64,000 nt of DNA. It comes from Falsirhodobacter flavus (lineage in GTDB: Bacteria > Pseudomonadota > Alphaproteobacteria > Rhodobacterales > Rhodobacteraceae). Under the pieces are notes generated by a model that had not been told where the DNA came from, made no database searches, and was given only the letters and a program-made list of their open reading frames with translations. Numbering within the stretch: the stretch's first letter is position 1; each line of letters starts with the position of its first letter. A program made the position numbers and the translations under genes. Below are positions 1 through 8,302 of this stretch, one piece after another. The stretch lies in contig JARWBI010000013.1 in NCBI GenBank assembly GCA_029846755.1, positions 34,436 through 98,435 on the forward strand, given 5' to 3'.

Positions 1-132
1 CAGGGTCAGGTGGTCGGGGAATGTCCGCAGCCCATAGCCGGGGCGAAAGCACAGACAGGTGACCGGGGCGGCATCCTTGGGCGCGGCAAGGATATGGGGC
101 AGGGCGGCGTTCAGCTGGTCGGTCGTTCGCAT
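1..132 (-). CDS. N-terminal part of a conserved protein, possibly MOSC-domain (partial)
   Basis: The first 44 codons of a minus-strand gene that runs off the window edge, starting at an ATG at 130-132. The visible protein begins MRTTDQLNAALPHI and contains RPGYGLRTFPDHLTL. This pattern of an Ala/Pro-rich start followed by R-P-x-x-G-x-R recalls the N-terminus of some MOSC-domain proteins, but the diagnostic cysteine region lies outside the window, so the family is a guess. The start overlaps the 3' end of the upstream glycosyltransferase gene by 22 nt, which suggests the two are co-transcribed. Confidence 0.4.
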   Translation of the reverse strand, partial: MRTTDQLNAALPHILAAPKDAAPVTCLCFRPGYGLRTFPDHLTL

Positions 133-989
133 AGGTTTTCGATCTTTCGTCGCAGGGTCAGGTCCGCCTGCCGCAGCAGCCCGAGGCGGGCGAGTTCGGC
201 CATCCGGTCCGGGGGCGGCATATGGGTTTCGGCATGGAAGGCAAGGATGCCGTCCTCGTCCAGCGCCAGCAGATGATCGCGCAGGGCGGCGTTTCCCGCA
301 TAGGCGCCGCGCGTCAGGCGGAAGTGCAGACGGTCCGCCCAGCGCGCGGGGTCTTCGGCGTGGAAATGCAGCAAGGCGAGGGTTTCGGTGAAGCCGATCC
401 CCTCGACCCGCTGGCCATCCCTGAACGCGCCATGGATGCGCGGCTCCAGCCCGCGCCCGGTGCGGAAGATCGCCTTGCCTTGCGGATGGCTGACCATGCC
501 CGAGGGGAACAGATCGGCATGCCGGCCGAAGGCCAGACGGCGAGCGCTGGCAGCCGCGGCGCGGAAATGGCGGGCGGTGAAGATGTCATCCGGCAGCGCG
601 GGGTCGTGCAGCGCCTCCCACGGGCGGATGCGGATCATGTCGGCATCGGTGGCAAGGACGCGCGCCACGTCGCCGGTGATGAATTCGTCCACGTCCAGAT
701 GCGCGATCCACGGCAGGGGCGCTTGCCGATAGAGACGCAGGATATTGCGCGATTGGCGGTTCTGGTGACGCTCGGGGCGGGTGGGCCCCCACCAGCGCGC
801 ATCGCAGCGGATCGCGGTAACATCGGGGATGCGCTCCAGACGCTCGAATGCGGGGTCTTCGGGGTCGTCGAAATGCACCCAGACATGCGCCGCGCCGATG
901 GACAGGTGATGCGCGACGAAAGCCAAGACCTGATCGGCAGGGGCGCGGACGGTCATGCAGGCGCCCCACCGGATTGCGACATCATCCAT
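111..989 (-). CDS. Glycosyltransferase, family 2-like (Glyco_tranf_2_4 type)
   Basis: About 292 residues if translation starts at the ATG at 987-989 (MDDVAIRWGAC). In-frame starts at 1001, 1025 and 1061 are possible and none has a good Shine-Dalgarno sequence. The N-terminal part has the hydrophobic strands of a nucleotide-sugar fold. A DVDEF motif, after the stretch LPWIAHLD, is the expected metal-binding acidic motif of this family. No membrane segment or signal peptide is evident, so it is probably a cytoplasmic transferase acting on a surface polysaccharide or related acceptor; the substrate cannot be told. It is divergent from the small gene at 1087 and overlaps the next minus-strand gene by 22 nt. 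Confidence 0.75.
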   Translation of the reverse strand: MDDVAIRWGACMTVRAPADQVLAFVAHHLSIGAAHVWVHFDDPEDPAFERLERIPDVTAIRCDARWWGPTRPERHQNRQSRNILRLYRQAPLPWIAHLDVDEFITGDVARVLATDADMIRIRPWEALHDPALPDDIFTARHFRAAAASARRLAFGRHADLFPSGMVSHPQGKAIFRTGRGLEPRIHGAFRDGQRVEGIGFTETLALLHFHAEDPARWADRLHFRLTRGAYAGNAALRDHLLALDEDGILAFHAETHMPPPDRMAELARLGLLRQADLTLRRKIENLCERPTS

Positions 990-1086
990 CCTGCAACCCA
1001 TGGCTGAAAAACGCGGCTGCGTCATCGACTCGGCTTGCTTTTTCCGTTTGGAGAACGACACTTGTAAGGACCGAGAGGAGGCTTCG

Positions 1087-1437
1087 ATGCTGGAATTCCT
1101 GCCCCGAGAGGTGCGCGACGGGCTTCATGCGGCGATGACGCGCGGGCGTCGGCGCAACTCGCGCCTGCATCTGCAACAGGGCGAAATGGTGCTTCCGGTG
1201 CTGCGGCTCTGGTCGGGCGGGGTGGCGCTGGATGCCTCGCGCACGATGCACATGCGCGGGCTGGTCGATCTGTATGACGGTGCGCGGCATCTTGGGCATT
1301 GCCTGATCGTCGCCTCGGTGATCGAGGGCGACGAGCTGATCTGCGAATTCAAGACATTCACCGTGGTTCTGGATCATGCGCCCGTGGATTTCGAAAGGGA
1401 GGGCGATGCGCCCTCCGTGCTGCTTCCGCGTTACTGA
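1087..1437 (+). CDS. Conserved hypothetical protein, 116 aa
   Basis: I chose the ATG at 1087 because a GAGAGGAG Shine-Dalgarno sequence ends about 6 nt upstream; an upstream in-frame start at 955 would run through the divergent intergenic region. The protein begins MLEFLPREVRDGL, has a basic segment (TRGRRRNSRLHLQ), then predicted beta strands (VLPVLRLWSGGVALD, GHCLIVASVIEGDELIC). There is no signal peptide or membrane segment. I do not recognise a named family. Its stop TGA lies inside a 7-nt convergent overlap with the C-S lyase gene on the other strand. Confidence 0.75.
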   Translation: MLEFLPREVRDGLHAAMTRGRRRNSRLHLQQGEMVLPVLRLWSGGVALDASRTMHMRGLVDLYDGARHLGHCLIVASVIEGDELICEFKTFTVVLDHAPVDFEREGDAPSVLLPRY

Positions 1438-2603
1438 AGGTCGGCAAAGACATCGCGCAGCCGTGCGCAGGCATCCTCGATCTGCGCGCGGGGTGCGCCG
1501 ATGTTGAACCGCAGATACGACTCGCCCCCCTTGCCGAAGATATTGCCATAGCTGGTGGCGATGCCCGCCTGCCGTTCGACCCGGTCCAGCATCTGATCCA
1601 GCGTCAGACCCGTGCCGGAAAAATCGACCCAAGCCAGATAGGTCGCCTCCAGCGGCATCGACGCAAGACCGGGGATCGACGCGATGGTTTCGTCCAGCAG
1701 GCGGCGGTTTTCGTCCAGATAGACCATCAGCGCATCCACCCATTCCGCCCCTTCGGGCGTATAGGCGGCGGTCGCCATCGCAACGCCGAAACTGTTGGGA
1801 GAGATGCCCTGCGCCGACATGCGCGCGCGGAACTTGTGGCGTAGGTCAGGGTCAGGGACGATGACGTTCCCGATATGCCCGCCGGCAAGGTTGAAGGTCT
1901 TGGTCGTCGCCGTCATCACCACCAGCCGGTTCACGATATCCGGCGCGGCCAGCGGCATCGCGATATGTTCCTGTCCCGGAAAGACGAGGTCGTGATGAAT
2001 CTCGTCCGAGACGAGGATCAGGTCGTGCCGCTTGCAGAAATCCGCGACGCCGCGCAGTTCCTGCTGCGTCCAGACCCGCCCGCCCGGATTGTGGGGCGAG
2101 CAGAGGATGAAGATCCGCTCTTGCCCGGTCATCTGCGCGTCCCAGGCGTCGAAATCCATCTCGTAACGACCATCCGTCAGGGCAAGCGGGCATTCCAGCA
2201 CCTTGCGCCCAGCAGCTTTGACGATGCGGGCGAAGGCGTGATAGACGGGCGTTGTCAGCACCACCCCGTCGCCGGGTTCGCTGAACGCCTCGATGCAAAG
2301 CGCGGTGCCGTTGACGAGGCCGTGGGTGGTGAAGATCGCCTTCGGGTCCACCTCCCAGCCATGACGGTTCTTCATCCACCAGCAGATCGCGGCCAGATAA
2401 TCGGCATCGTCGCCGAAATAGCCATAGATGCCATGCGCGACCATCTTCTCCAGCGCGCGCTGGACGGATGCGGGGGGCCGGAACTCCATATCCGCGACCC
2501 ACATGGCAAGCCCTTTGCCCTTGGGCACGTCAAACAGGGTTTCCATCATGTCCCATTTGTCACAATGGGTGCCGGTGCGGTCGATCCGTTCGTCGAAATT
2601 CAT
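1431..2603 (-). CDS. PatB/MalY-type PLP-dependent C-S lyase (aminotransferase class I/II fold)
   Basis: A 390-residue fold-type I PLP enzyme, the usual length for MalY/PatB cystathionine beta-lyases. The start at 2603 (MNFDERIDRTGTHCDKWD) has a GGAG about 8 nt upstream. The N-terminal AMWVADMEFRPP is the family signature. SPHNPGGRVW is the conserved Asn-Pro region, and TATTKTFNLAG carries the Schiff-base lysine. Likely reaction: beta-elimination of cystathionine or related cysteine conjugates to thiol, pyruvate and ammonia, in the cytoplasm; a broader C-S lyase or aminotransferase role cannot be excluded. It converges on the 1087 gene and is divergent from def. Confidence 0.85.
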   Translation of the reverse strand: MNFDERIDRTGTHCDKWDMMETLFDVPKGKGLAMWVADMEFRPPASVQRALEKMVAHGIYGYFGDDADYLAAICWWMKNRHGWEVDPKAIFTTHGLVNGTALCIEAFSEPGDGVVLTTPVYHAFARIVKAAGRKVLECPLALTDGRYEMDFDAWDAQMTGQERIFILCSPHNPGGRVWTQQELRGVADFCKRHDLILVSDEIHHDLVFPGQEHIAMPLAAPDIVNRLVVMTATTKTFNLAGGHIGNVIVPDPDLRHKFRARMSAQGISPNSFGVAMATAAYTPEGAEWVDALMVYLDENRRLLDETIASIPGLASMPLEATYLAWVDFSGTGLTLDQMLDRVERQAGIATSYGNIFGKGGESYLRFNIGAPRAQIEDACARLRDVFADLQ

Positions 2604-2697
2604 GGCGGTCTCCGGTATGTCGCGTGGCAGCCTAGCCGCTTCGCGCGGGGACCGGAAGGCGATTGCACGGCGCAAGGGCTTGGCTTAAATCGGAGCC

Positions 2698-3222
2698 ATG
2701 ATACGCTCCATCCTGATCCATCCCGATCCGCGGCTGAAGAAGCCCTGCGCCCCCGTCGATCAGATCACGGACGAGATCCGCGAGCTTGGCCGCGACATGC
2801 TGGAGACGATGTATGACGCGCCCGGCGTCGGCCTCGCCGGGCCGCAGATCGGCGTCATGCTGCGGATCATCACCATGGATTGCACCAAGGACCCCGAGGC
2901 CGATCCGCGCCCCATGGTGCTGGTAAACCCCGAGATCGTTTGGAAATCGGATGATCTGAGCGTTTACGAGGAAGGCTGCCTGTCCATCCCCGACCAATAT
3001 GCCGAGGTGCAGCGCCCCGCCGCCGTGCGCGTGCGTTGGACCGATCTGGACGGCAAGGCGCAGGAGGAGGAGATGACCGGCCTCTGGGCGACCTGCGTGC
3101 AGCACGAGATCGACCATCTGGATGGCAAGCTGTTCATCGACTATCTGGGCCCGCTGAAACGGCAGATGATCACCCGCAAGATGGAAAAGCTGAAACGCGA
3201 ACGCGCGCGCGAGAAGGCATGA
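2698..3222 (+). CDS. def: Peptide deformylase
   Basis: A 174-residue metalloenzyme that removes the N-formyl group from nascent proteins at the ribosome exit. All three family motifs are intact: [10 protein letters not shown] (from residue 43), EGCLSIP with metal ligand Cys94, and HEIDH with ligands His136 and His140 and catalytic Glu137. The C-terminus is a basic helix (KRQMITRKMEKLKRER). The ATG start is at 2698. The gene overlaps the following deformylase-like gene by 4 nt (ATGA), which in turn abuts fmt, so formylation and deformylation functions are translationally coupled here. Confidence 0.97.
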   Translation: MIRSILIHPDPRLKKPCAPVDQITDEIRELGRDMLETMYDAPGVGLAGPQIGVMLRIITMDCTKDPEADPRPMVLVNPEIVWKSDDLSVYEEGCLSIPDQYAEVQRPAAVRVRWTDLDGKAQEEEMTGLWATCVQHEIDHLDGKLFIDYLGPLKRQMITRKMEKLKRERAREKA

Positions 3223-3710
3223 TCCGTCCTTTCGTTCCCTTTCCCGACCAACGGTTGCGGTCCAGGACCGCCGACGTGGCTGCGATCGACGACGAGGTTC
3301 GCGCCATCTGGGCCGACATGGTCGAGACGATGGATGCAATGCCGGGATATGGTCTTGCGGGGCCGCAGATCGGCGTGATGCGACGGCTGGCCGTGGTGGA
3401 CTGTTCGGACGAACGCGGACGCGCGATCCTGCTTGCGAACCCCGAGGTGCTTCACGCCTCGGTCCAGTTCCGCGAGCATGAGGAGGCGAGCCCGAACCTG
3501 CCCGGCGTTTCGGCGGTGATCTCGCGCCCTCGCGCTGTGACCGTGCGGTTCCTGAACGCGGATGGCGTGATGGAGGATCGCGATTTCGTCGGCCTCTGGG
3601 CGACATCGGTGCAGCATCAGATCGACCATCTGGCGGGAAAGATGTATTTCGACCGCCTTTCGCCGCTGAAGCGAAAGATGCTGATCGCCAAGGCGGGAAA
3701 GCGGCGCTGA
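3219..3710 (+). CDS. Peptide deformylase-like protein lacking catalytic residues
   Basis: 163 residues, clearly homologous to the preceding deformylase along its length ([12 protein letters not shown] at 43-54; C-terminal [11 protein letters not shown]). The active-site motifs are altered. The EGCLS segment reads EASPN, so the metal-ligand cysteine is replaced by serine (about residue 91), and HEIDH reads HQIDH, so the catalytic glutamate is glutamine (residue 134). The two ligand histidines remain. I infer an inactive or repurposed paralogue, since Cys and Glu are essential in characterised deformylases. The start ATG overlaps the def stop (ATGA), and its TGA overlaps the fmt ATG by one base. 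Def-like extra copies before fmt are known in Rhodobacterales. Confidence 0.9.
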   Translation: MIRPFVPFPDQRLRSRTADVAAIDDEVRAIWADMVETMDAMPGYGLAGPQIGVMRRLAVVDCSDERGRAILLANPEVLHASVQFREHEEASPNLPGVSAVISRPRAVTVRFLNADGVMEDRDFVGLWATSVQHQIDHLAGKMYFDRLSPLKRKMLIAKAGKRR

Positions 3711-4594
3711 TGCGGGTGGTGTTCATGGGCACGCCAGAGTTTTCCGTGCCAGTTCTGGAAGCATTGGCGGCGAAGCATGAGGTCGTCTGCGTCTATTCCC
3801 AGCCGCCGCGTCCGGCGGGGCGTGGCAAGAAGGATCGACCTTCGCCCGTTCAAGCACGGGCCGAGGCGTTGGGGATTCCGGTGCGCCATCCGGTCAGGCT
3901 GAGAGGGATGGAGGAGGAGTTCGTCGCGCTGGATGCCGATGTGGCGGTCGTGGTCGCTTATGGGCTGATCCTGCCGCAAGCCGTGCTGGATGCGCCGCGT
4001 CTGGGCTGCCTGAACATCCACGCCTCGCTTCTGCCGCGCTGGCGGGGGGCGGCACCGATCCATCGCGCGATCCTGTCGGGGGATGCGCAGACCGGCATCT
4101 GCATCATGCAGATGGAGGCGGGGCTGGACACCGGCCCGGTGCGGCTGGCCCGCGCTGTGCCGATCGGGGCCGAGGAGACCACCGGCGAATTGCACGACCG
4201 TCTTTCTGCGATGGGGGCTGAGATGATCCTCGAGGCGCTGGCGACGATGCCTACGGCTGTGACCCAGCCGGAAAACGGCGTGACCTACGCCGCCAAGATC
4301 GACAAGGCCGAGGCACGGATCGATTGGTCGCAACCCGCCGAGGTGGTGGACCGCCAGATCCGCGGCCTCTCGCCGTTCCCCGGCGCGTGGTGCATGGCGG
4401 GGGGCGAGCGGCTGAAGCTGCTGGGCAGCCGTGTGGTCGATGGCTCTGGTGCGCCGGGTCAGGTGCTGGACGGGCTGACCATCGCCTGCGGCACAGGTGC
4501 GGTCGAGGTCACGCTGGCCCAGCGCGAAGGAAAACGCCCGATGCGCCCCGAGGAGCTGCTGCGCGGCATCGTGCTTCCCGAACGGCTCGGCTGA
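3710..4594 (+). CDS. fmt: Methionyl-tRNA formyltransferase
   Basis: 294 residues. Transfers a formyl group from 10-formyl-tetrahydrofolate to Met-tRNA(fMet), the counterpart of the deformylase reaction. The start [19 protein letters not shown] is the typical N-terminus. The hydrolase/transferase signature [16 protein letters not shown] carries the conserved Asn and His, and LDTGP follows it. The C-terminal OB-fold tRNA-binding domain starts near residue 205 (IDWSQPA). The ATG overlaps the previous gene's stop (TGATG). It is the last gene of the def cluster. Confidence 0.97.
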   Translation: MRVVFMGTPEFSVPVLEALAAKHEVVCVYSQPPRPAGRGKKDRPSPVQARAEALGIPVRHPVRLRGMEEEFVALDADVAVVVAYGLILPQAVLDAPRLGCLNIHASLLPRWRGAAPIHRAILSGDAQTGICIMQMEAGLDTGPVRLARAVPIGAEETTGELHDRLSAMGAEMILEALATMPTAVTQPENGVTYAAKIDKAEARIDWSQPAEVVDRQIRGLSPFPGAWCMAGGERLKLLGSRVVDGSGAPGQVLDGLTIACGTGAVEVTLAQREGKRPMRPEELLRGIVLPERLG

Positions 4595-4596
4595 CC

Positions 4597-4896
4597 TCAG
4601 GCGTAATTGTCCCGGTCGATGGCGGGAAAGGGGCCGTCCGCCCAGATGAACGTGTGAACGGCGCAGAGGTAGCGGTAAATCGCCTCGTCATCCTTCAGTT
4701 CAATTTCCGTATTTTTATCGTAGTCCTCGGCGGTCACCGGTTCGGTTTTCGAGGACATGCTCGAAGTTCCGACGGAAACGTTCGGACCATTCGCAGGGAT
4801 GCAAGGCTGCGATCTTCAACTTCCCGGGGTTCGAATGGTTCACGTGATCGTAGAGCCTCATGACCTGCAAGAACGCTTCGGTCGGCGAAAGCTCAC
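4597..4896 (-). pseudogene. Conserved-looking hypothetical reading frame, frameshifted
   Basis: Downstream of rnhA on the minus strand, one frame reads [18 protein letters not shown] and continues to FRRNFEHVLEN, then runs out of frame to a stop. A second frame picks up immediately with EPVTAEDYDKNTEIEL and continues through IYRYLCAVHTFIWADGPFPA to a TGA at 4597-4599. Removing one C near 4744-4745 joins them into a continuous ~90-residue acidic protein. The likely start is a GTG at 4896 overlapping the rnhA stop (GTGA), which would need one further base to be in frame; otherwise the ATG at 4861. Either this is a broken gene or the sequence has single-base errors. Function unknown. Confidence 0.6.
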
Positions 4897-5354
4897 GCGC
4901 GGGCTTTCTTGAACGGGGCCATACCCTCGCGAGCCAGCTCGTCCGCACGTTCGTTCTCGGCATGTCCGGCATGTCCCTTGATCCAGCGCCATTCGACCTT
5001 GTGGCGCTGCTGCGCTGCGTCCAGACGTTCCCAAAGGTCAGCGTTCTTGACCGGCTTGCGGTCGGCTGTCTTCCAGCCGTTGCGTTTCCATCCGTGGATC
5101 CAGCCGGTGACGCCGTTTTTCACATAGGCGCTGTCGGTCACGACGATGATCGTGCTTTCGCGCGTCAATGCCTCCAGTGCCGAAATGGCCGCCATCAACT
5201 CCATGCGGTTGTTGGTGGTCAGCGCTTCGCCGCCGTTCAGCGTGCGTTCCTTGAGGATGATGTCACCCTCTTTCGCCAGCATCAGGACCCCCCAGCCTCC
5301 GGGGCCGGGATTTCCACTGCAGGCACCGTCGGTATAGGCGTAAAGCTCTGGCAT
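4893..5354 (-). CDS. rnhA: Ribonuclease HI
   Basis: 153 residues. Cleaves the RNA strand of RNA-DNA hybrids. The start [20 protein letters not shown] is canonical. The catalytic carboxylates are visible as Asp9 (TDGA), Glu52 (NNRMELMA), Asp74 (VTDSAYV) and Asp138 (ERADELA), and His128 is in KGHAGH. The length matches bacterial RNase HI without an N-terminal hybrid-binding domain. It lies between the microprotein at 5394-5492 and the frameshifted frame, all on the minus strand. Confidence 0.97.
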   Translation of the reverse strand: MPELYAYTDGACSGNPGPGGWGVLMLAKEGDIILKERTLNGGEALTTNNRMELMAAISALEALTRESTIIVVTDSAYVKNGVTGWIHGWKRNGWKTADRKPVKNADLWERLDAAQQRHKVEWRWIKGHAGHAENERADELAREGMAPFKKARA

Positions 5355-5393
5355 GGCAGCGGGCTATCCCATGCGGGTCGCCCGTGCAAGACG

Positions 5394-5492
5394 TCAGCGG
5401 CGACGTGCGGCCACGCGGACCTTGGCAGGTTCCGGACGGAAAGACAGCGCCAGAACGGCAAGAACGGTGATCGTGGCAGTCAGCAGCAGCAT
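5394..5492 (-). CDS. 32-residue putative membrane microprotein
   Basis: A short ORF in the gap between ispH and rnhA. It starts at an ATG at 5490-5492 with a perfect GGAGGT Shine-Dalgarno sequence 7 nt upstream (reading the minus strand), which is the main reason for calling it. The protein has one hydrophobic segment (MLLLTATITVLAVLALS) followed by a short basic tail rich in Arg (VRVAARRR). It would be a single-pass inner-membrane peptide with an N-out or cytoplasmic basic tail arrangement. I recognise no family and infer no function. It may be co-transcribed with rnhA. Confidence 0.55.
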   Translation of the reverse strand: MLLLTATITVLAVLALSFRPEPAKVRVAARRR

Positions 5493-5541
5493 AGTCGGCA
5501 CCTCCGTAGAAACATCAGCGTTTCACCGAGTCGCGGCGATG

Positions 5542-6504
5542 TCAAACCCTGTCTTGCGGTGCCTCGCGCAGCACTCGCGGAACTTTGAACTCCACGCGCT
5601 CTTTCGCGGTCTCGACCAGCTCTACCGTGGTGTCCCAGCGGGCGCGGAAAGCGTCGATCACCTCGTTCACCAATACTTCGGGGGCCGAGGCGCCTGCCGT
5701 GATGCCAATGCTGCGAATCCCCTCCAGCGCGCGCCAGTCGATATCGGTGGCGCGCTGGACGAGCTGGGCATAGGCGCAGCCGGCAGAACGGCCAACCTCG
5801 ACCAGCCGTTTGGAGTTCGAGGAATTCGGTGCGCCGATGACCAGAAGCGCGTCGATCCTGTCCGCGATGGCCTTCACCGACATCTGCCGGTTGGTGGTGG
5901 CATAGCAGATGTCTTCCTTGTGCGGGCCGACAATGGCCGGGAAACGCGCGCGCAACGCCTCGACGATGCCGATGGTGTCATCGACCGACAGGGTGGTCTG
6001 GGTGATATAGGCCAGCCGTTCGGGGTCGCGCACATCCAGCCCGGCCACGTCATCGGCGGTTTCGACCAACAGGACCTCGCCTTCGGGCAATTGTCCCATG
6101 GTGCCGATGGTTTCCGGGTGCCCGGCATGGCCGATCATCACCATCTGCAGCCCGTCCTCGTGGTGGCGTTCGGCCTCGATATGGACCTTGGACACCAGCG
6201 GGCAGGTGGCGTCGACGAAGACCATCTCGCGCCGCGCAGCTTCGGCCGGGACGGCCTTTGGCACGCCATGGGCGGAGAAGATTACCGGGCGGTCGCCGGG
6301 AACTTCGTCAAGTTCCTCGACGAAGATCGCGCCCTGATCGCGCAGACCGTCCACGACGTATTTGTTGTGGACGATCTCGTGCCGGACATAGACCGGGGCA
6401 CCCCATTTGCGGATCGCCATTTCCACGATCTTGATGGCCCGGTCCACGCCCGCGCAGAATCCGCGCGGGGCGGCAAGATAAAGGGTCAGCGGGGGCAGGG
6501 ACAT
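5542..6504 (-). CDS. ispH: 4-hydroxy-3-methylbut-2-enyl diphosphate reductase
   Basis: 320 residues from the ATG at 6502-6504 ([17 protein letters not shown]); an in-frame ATG 15 nt further upstream is possible. The last enzyme of the MEP isoprenoid pathway, converting HMBPP to IPP and DMAPP with an iron-sulfur cluster. The three cluster cysteines are Cys17 (RGFCAGV), Cys101 (ATCPLV) and Cys200 ([10 protein letters not shown]). His, Glu and Thr residues of the substrate pocket are in HEIVHN, SAHGVP and HPETIGT. The length is typical. Confidence 0.97.
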   Translation of the reverse strand: MSLPPLTLYLAAPRGFCAGVDRAIKIVEMAIRKWGAPVYVRHEIVHNKYVVDGLRDQGAIFVEELDEVPGDRPVIFSAHGVPKAVPAEAARREMVFVDATCPLVSKVHIEAERHHEDGLQMVMIGHAGHPETIGTMGQLPEGEVLLVETADDVAGLDVRDPERLAYITQTTLSVDDTIGIVEALRARFPAIVGPHKEDICYATTNRQMSVKAIADRIDALLVIGAPNSSNSKRLVEVGRSAGCAYAQLVQRATDIDWRALEGIRSIGITAGASAPEVLVNEVIDAFRARWDTTVELVETAKERVEFKVPRVLREAPQDRV

Positions 6505-6556
6505 CGGTGCGGCCTTCAATGTTGCGCCCCAGAGGTAAGGTCTGCGCCCGCTCAGG

Positions 6557-7129
6557 TCAACGAACGTCCTCGACGGGTTCTTCGCGGTCCACCCTCGGCT
6601 CGCGCGGGGGGCGGCCGATCACGTCGCGCAATTCGTCCAGTTCGATGAAGTTGTCGGCCTGCCGGCGCAGCTCGTCCGCGATCATCGGCGGCTGGCTGCG
6701 GATGGTGGACACGATGGACACGCGCACCCCCTGCCGCTGAAGGCTTTCGACCAGCGGCCGGAAATCCCCGTCGCCCGAGAAGATGACGATGTGATCGACC
6801 CGCGGCGCAAGCTCCATCGCGTCCACCGTCAGTTCGATGTCCATGTTGCCCTTGACCTTACGGCGGCCCTGGCTGTCGGTGTATTCCTTGGCCGGTTTGG
6901 TGACCATGGTGAAGCCGTTGTAATGCAGCCAGTCCACCAGCGGGCGGATCGGGGAATATTCCTCGTTCTCCAACAGGGCGGTATAGTAGAAGGCGCGCAG
7001 CAGCTTGCCCCGCCTCATGAATTCCTGCCGTAGCAGCTTGTAGTCGATGTCGAAGCCCAGCGCCTTGGCGGCGGCGTAGAGGTTCGATCCGTCTATGAAC
7101 AGCGCAAGCCGTTCGTCCTTGTAGAACAT
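6557..7129 (-). CDS. NYN-domain (LabA/DUF88 family) protein
   Basis: 190 residues. The N-terminus [15 protein letters not shown] has the acidic residue expected for a PIN-like NYN nuclease. The middle has [14 protein letters not shown], and [15 protein letters not shown] is the family hallmark SGDGDF. NYN proteins are predicted ribonucleases; the LabA subgroup also includes regulators. The C-terminus is a charged, probably disordered tail ([14 protein letters not shown]). Divergent from folK across a 131-bp intergenic region. Confidence 0.88.
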   Translation of the reverse strand: MFYKDERLALFIDGSNLYAAAKALGFDIDYKLLRQEFMRRGKLLRAFYYTALLENEEYSPIRPLVDWLHYNGFTMVTKPAKEYTDSQGRRKVKGNMDIELTVDAMELAPRVDHIVIFSGDGDFRPLVESLQRQGVRVSIVSTIRSQPPMIADELRRQADNFIELDELRDVIGRPPREPRVDREEPVEDVR

Positions 7130-7260
7130 AGTTCGCGTCCCCTATGCACTGTTCCGAAAAAACCCGTCCACTCGTAATCCGTCTTGCGACAACAATGGGA
7201 TGGGAACCACGTCGTTAAATAACCGTAGCGCCCTGCTACACAACATGACGAGGGGTCGCC

Positions 7261-7833
7261 ATGGAAGAAAGAAACGAGGCTTTGGTTGCCGTCGGCGGGA
7301 ATCAGCCGTTTGGGGGGATGAGTTTGCCGGACACGATCCGCGCGGCGCTTGCGGCGATCCCGCGCACTAGCATCGAGATGGTTAACGAAAGTTTTTTATA
7401 TTCAACGCCTTGCTTTCCCATGGGGGCGGGGCCGGATTATGTCAACGCGGCGGTTTCGTTGCGGCTGGGCGGGGCGATGGGCGCGGCGACGCTGCTGAAT
7501 CTGCTGCACAGCATTGAGGCAGATTTCGGCAGGCAGCGGCAGGCCCGATGGGGGGCAAGGTCCGTCGATCTCGATCTTCTCGCTTTTGGCGATATGGTGT
7601 TGCCGGATGGCGCAACCTGGGATCATTGGCGCGGCCTTTCGCCGACCCGCCAGGCGGTCGAAGCGCCGAATCAGCTGATCCTGCCGCATCCCCGGATTCA
7701 GGACCGCGCCTTCGTGCTCGTGCCCTTGGCCGACATCGCGCCGGGCTGGGTGCATCCGGTTCTGAAGAAAAGCGTTTCCGCGATGCTTGCCGATCTGCCG
7801 GCGGCGGATCGCGACGCTGTGCGGCGGCTGTAG
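7261..7833 (+). CDS. folK: 2-amino-4-hydroxy-6-hydroxymethyldihydropteridine diphosphokinase
   Basis: 190 residues. Transfers pyrophosphate from ATP to 6-hydroxymethyl-dihydropterin in folate synthesis. The N-terminal substrate-binding region (VAVGGNQPFG), the FYSTPCFP-like loop (FLYSTPCFPMGAGPDYVNA) and the catalytic RWGARSVDLDLLAFG motif with its Asp pair are present, as is LPHPRIQDRAFVLVPL. The start ATG at 7261 is preceded by GAGGGG 7-8 nt upstream. It stands alone, ahead of rpoZ by 87 bp. Confidence 0.95.
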   Translation: MEERNEALVAVGGNQPFGGMSLPDTIRAALAAIPRTSIEMVNESFLYSTPCFPMGAGPDYVNAAVSLRLGGAMGAATLLNLLHSIEADFGRQRQARWGARSVDLDLLAFGDMVLPDGATWDHWRGLSPTRQAVEAPNQLILPHPRIQDRAFVLVPLADIAPGWVHPVLKKSVSAMLADLPAADRDAVRRL

Positions 7834-7920
7834 GCGCCGGGATTCCTCCCTTGTCAACACCCGCCGCAAGGCTTAAATAGGCCGTTCCACGCCCCCGCCC
7901 GATTACAGATGGAGAGACCG

Positions 7921-8277
7921 ATGGCCCGCGTAACGGTCGAAGATTGCGTCGACAAGGTTCCGAACCGGTTCGAACTGGTGATGCTTGCCGCCCACCGTGC
8001 GCGCGAGATCCAGTCGGGTGCCGCACTGACCATCGACCGCGACAACGACAAGAACCCTGTCGTGTCCCTGCGCGAGATCGCCGAGGAAACCCAGAGCGCC
8101 GATCACCTGCGCGAGCGGATGATCGAAAGCCACCAGACCCAGATCGAGGTGGACGAGCCGGAAGAAGACGAAATGGCGCTTCTGATGGGCAACGGCGAAG
8201 TCGACCGCCCGATGCAGGACGACATGTCGGAAGAAAAACTGCTGCGCGCCCTGATGGAAGCGCAAGGCCAGAACTGA
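7921..8277 (+). CDS. rpoZ: RNA polymerase omega subunit
   Basis: 118 residues, starting [20 protein letters not shown] with GGAGAG just upstream. A short in-frame extension to 7909 is less likely because it would consume the Shine-Dalgarno sequence. The conserved [11 protein letters not shown] and [11 protein letters not shown] segments identify omega, which helps assemble the beta-prime subunit. The tail after residue 75 is acidic. It sits 25 nt before the stringent-response gene, the same rpoZ-spoT order seen widely in proteobacteria, which fits omega's role in ppGpp binding. Confidence 0.97.
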   Translation: MARVTVEDCVDKVPNRFELVMLAAHRAREIQSGAALTIDRDNDKNPVVSLREIAEETQSADHLRERMIESHQTQIEVDEPEEDEMALLMGNGEVDRPMQDDMSEEKLLRALMEAQGQN

Positions 8278-8302
8278 TCCTGTTCAGGAAAGCGGCGGGG
8301 GA

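Noticed and set aside
222..1007. Plus-strand open frame opposite the first glycosyltransferase
   Set aside because: Mirror frame of a real gene; lacks a ribosome site and any recognisable protein motif.
955..1086. Extended start for the 1087 gene
   Set aside because: It would translate the divergent intergenic region; the downstream ATG at 1087 has a clear Shine-Dalgarno sequence.
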